DNA of 32,924 nucleotides from Pseudonocardia sp. (GTDB lineage: Bacteria > Actinomycetota > Actinomycetes > Mycobacteriales > Pseudonocardiaceae). The stretch spans positions 1 through 32,924 of the forward strand of contig JAQSWF010000024.1 of assembly GCA_029266775.1 (NCBI GenBank), given 5' to 3'. This document shows positions 32,233 through 32,924 of this stretch, in pieces. Within the stretch, counting starts at the first letter, position 1. Every line of letters starts with the position of its first letter. A program made the position numbers and the translations under genes. The notes under the pieces were generated by a model. It was given only the letters and a program-made list of their open reading frames with translations, did not search any database and was not told where the DNA came from.

Positions 32233-32924
32233 GTGCACGTCGTCGTGGTCGGGGCGGGGATCAGCGGGCTGAGCTGTGGGCACCTGCTCCTGCGCGACGG
32301 CCACGACCTGACCGTGGTGAGCGGGGACAGCCTGCAGCGGACGACGTCGCACCTGGCCGCGGCGGTGTGGTTCCCGACCGCAGTCGGTCCGCCCGACGCC
32401 GTGGCGCGCTGGGGTGCCGCGACCTATGGCGTCCTCGCGGCCGACGCCGCGGCGGGTGTGCCGGGCGTCGTCATGCGCGAGTCGTTGCAGCTTTACCACG
32501 ACGATCCCGACGTGCCGCCACCCCTCCCGGCCTGGGCGTCCGCCGTCGGCGGGGTGCGCCCTGCCCGGCCCGACGAGCTGCCGCCGGGCTACCCGCGCGG
32601 GCTGCGCTACGCCGTCCCGCTGGTGGAGATGCCCGCCTACCTGCCGCACCTGCACCGGGAGGTCCTGCGCGCGGGCGCCCAGCAGGTCCTGCGCCGGGTC
32701 GCCGGGCTCGACGAGGTACTCGACCTCGGCCCGGACGTCGTCGTCAACGCGGCGGGCCTGGCCGCAGGCGCACTCGCCGGTGACGGGTCCACGTACCCGG
32801 TGCGTGGCCAGATCGTCCGCGTCCCCAACCCGGGCCTGGACCTGTCCGTCCGCGACGAGGAGCATCCCGGCGGCCGGGCCTACGTGCACCCGCGCTCTGC
32901 CGACTGCATCCTCGGCGGCACGTT
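32233..32924 (+). CDS. FAD-dependent D-amino-acid-oxidase-like protein (3' truncated by the window)
   Basis: 230 complete codons are visible; the frame is open to the end. The N-terminus VHVVVVGAGISGLSCGHLL holds the GxGxxG dinucleotide motif at 7-12. TTSHLAAAVWFPTAVGP matches the substrate/FAD region of D-amino-acid oxidases. VVNAAGLAAGALAGD and VRGQIVRVPNP are further DAO-family signatures. It would deaminate D-amino acids with FAD and oxygen. GTG 32233 is 7 bases after CACGAT. Activity cannot be confirmed because the catalytic Tyr/Arg region is outside the window. Confidence 0.88.
   Translation, partial: MHVVVVGAGISGLSCGHLLLRDGHDLTVVSGDSLQRTTSHLAAAVWFPTAVGPPDAVARWGAATYGVLAADAAAGVPGVVMRESLQLYHDDPDVPPPLPAWASAVGGVRPARPDELPPGYPRGLRYAVPLVEMPAYLPHLHREVLRAGAQQVLRRVAGLDEVLDLGPDVVVNAAGLAAGALAGDGSTYPVRGQIVRVPNPGLDLSVRDEEHPGGRAYVHPRSADCILGGT

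Overview
This is a very GC-rich chromosomal segment of an actinomycete, most likely from the Pseudonocardiaceae (Pseudonocardia-like; inference from gene content, codon use and stem-loop repeats, not from a marker gene). Its backbone is the Pup-proteasome locus: the 3' end of arc/mpa, then dop, pup, prcB, prcA, pafA, pafB, pafC, tatA, tatC, a HelY-type helicase, a DUF4333 membrane protein, a 5'-3' exonuclease and an M24 peptidase. The order matches the Mycobacterium tuberculosis Rv2115c-Rv2089c region as I remember it. The pupylation/proteasome genes are broken up by inserted accessory genes.

Layout. 1-558: C-terminus of the proteasomal ATPase. 748-3627: accessory block with a VOC protein, an AraC-type regulator, a YceI/MarR divergent pair and a NUDIX hydrolase. 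3741-7621: dop (with a tiny overlapping upstream ORF), pup, prcB and prcA. 7643-11630: an amidohydrolase and a VOC gene that diverge from one perfect palindrome, a small possible antitoxin, and a PAP2 phosphatase/diacylglycerol-kinase fusion. 11842-17247: pafA, a small unknown, a damaged pafB, pafC, a small membrane protein, tatA and tatC. 17343-24707: helicase, a coupled mini-ORF with a DUF4333 protein and an Eis-like acetyltransferase in one overlapping chain, exonuclease and peptidase. 24896-28979: PspC-domain protein, a cysteine-rich leader peptide before a PIG-L deacetylase, lnt and ppm1 overlapping, and convergent rbpA. 29208-32924: MFS permease with glycerophosphodiesterase, a MITE-like inverted repeat, a DUF3072 protein, a third VOC protein and the start of a D-amino-acid-oxidase-like flavoprotein.

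How the genes work together. PafA ligates Pup to lysines. Dop deamidates the Pup C-terminal Gln and also depupylates. ARC unfolds pupylated proteins into the PrcBA core. PafB/PafC are the WYL activators of the DNA-damage regulon. In this sequence pafB has lost about 35 codons of its N-terminal DNA-binding domain and is out of frame. Lnt and Ppm1 act in lipoprotein acylation and polyprenol-phosphomannose synthesis.

Regulatory texture. Many starts have a TANNNT-like -10 box ending 6-7 bases before the start codon, so leaderless mRNAs are probably common here. Several junctions are 4-base stop/start overlaps. Intergenic gaps often hold stem-loop repeats, one family with a compensatory base change. 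No tRNA, rRNA, CRISPR array or intact insertion sequence was seen. No stretch longer than 300 bases lacks a gene.
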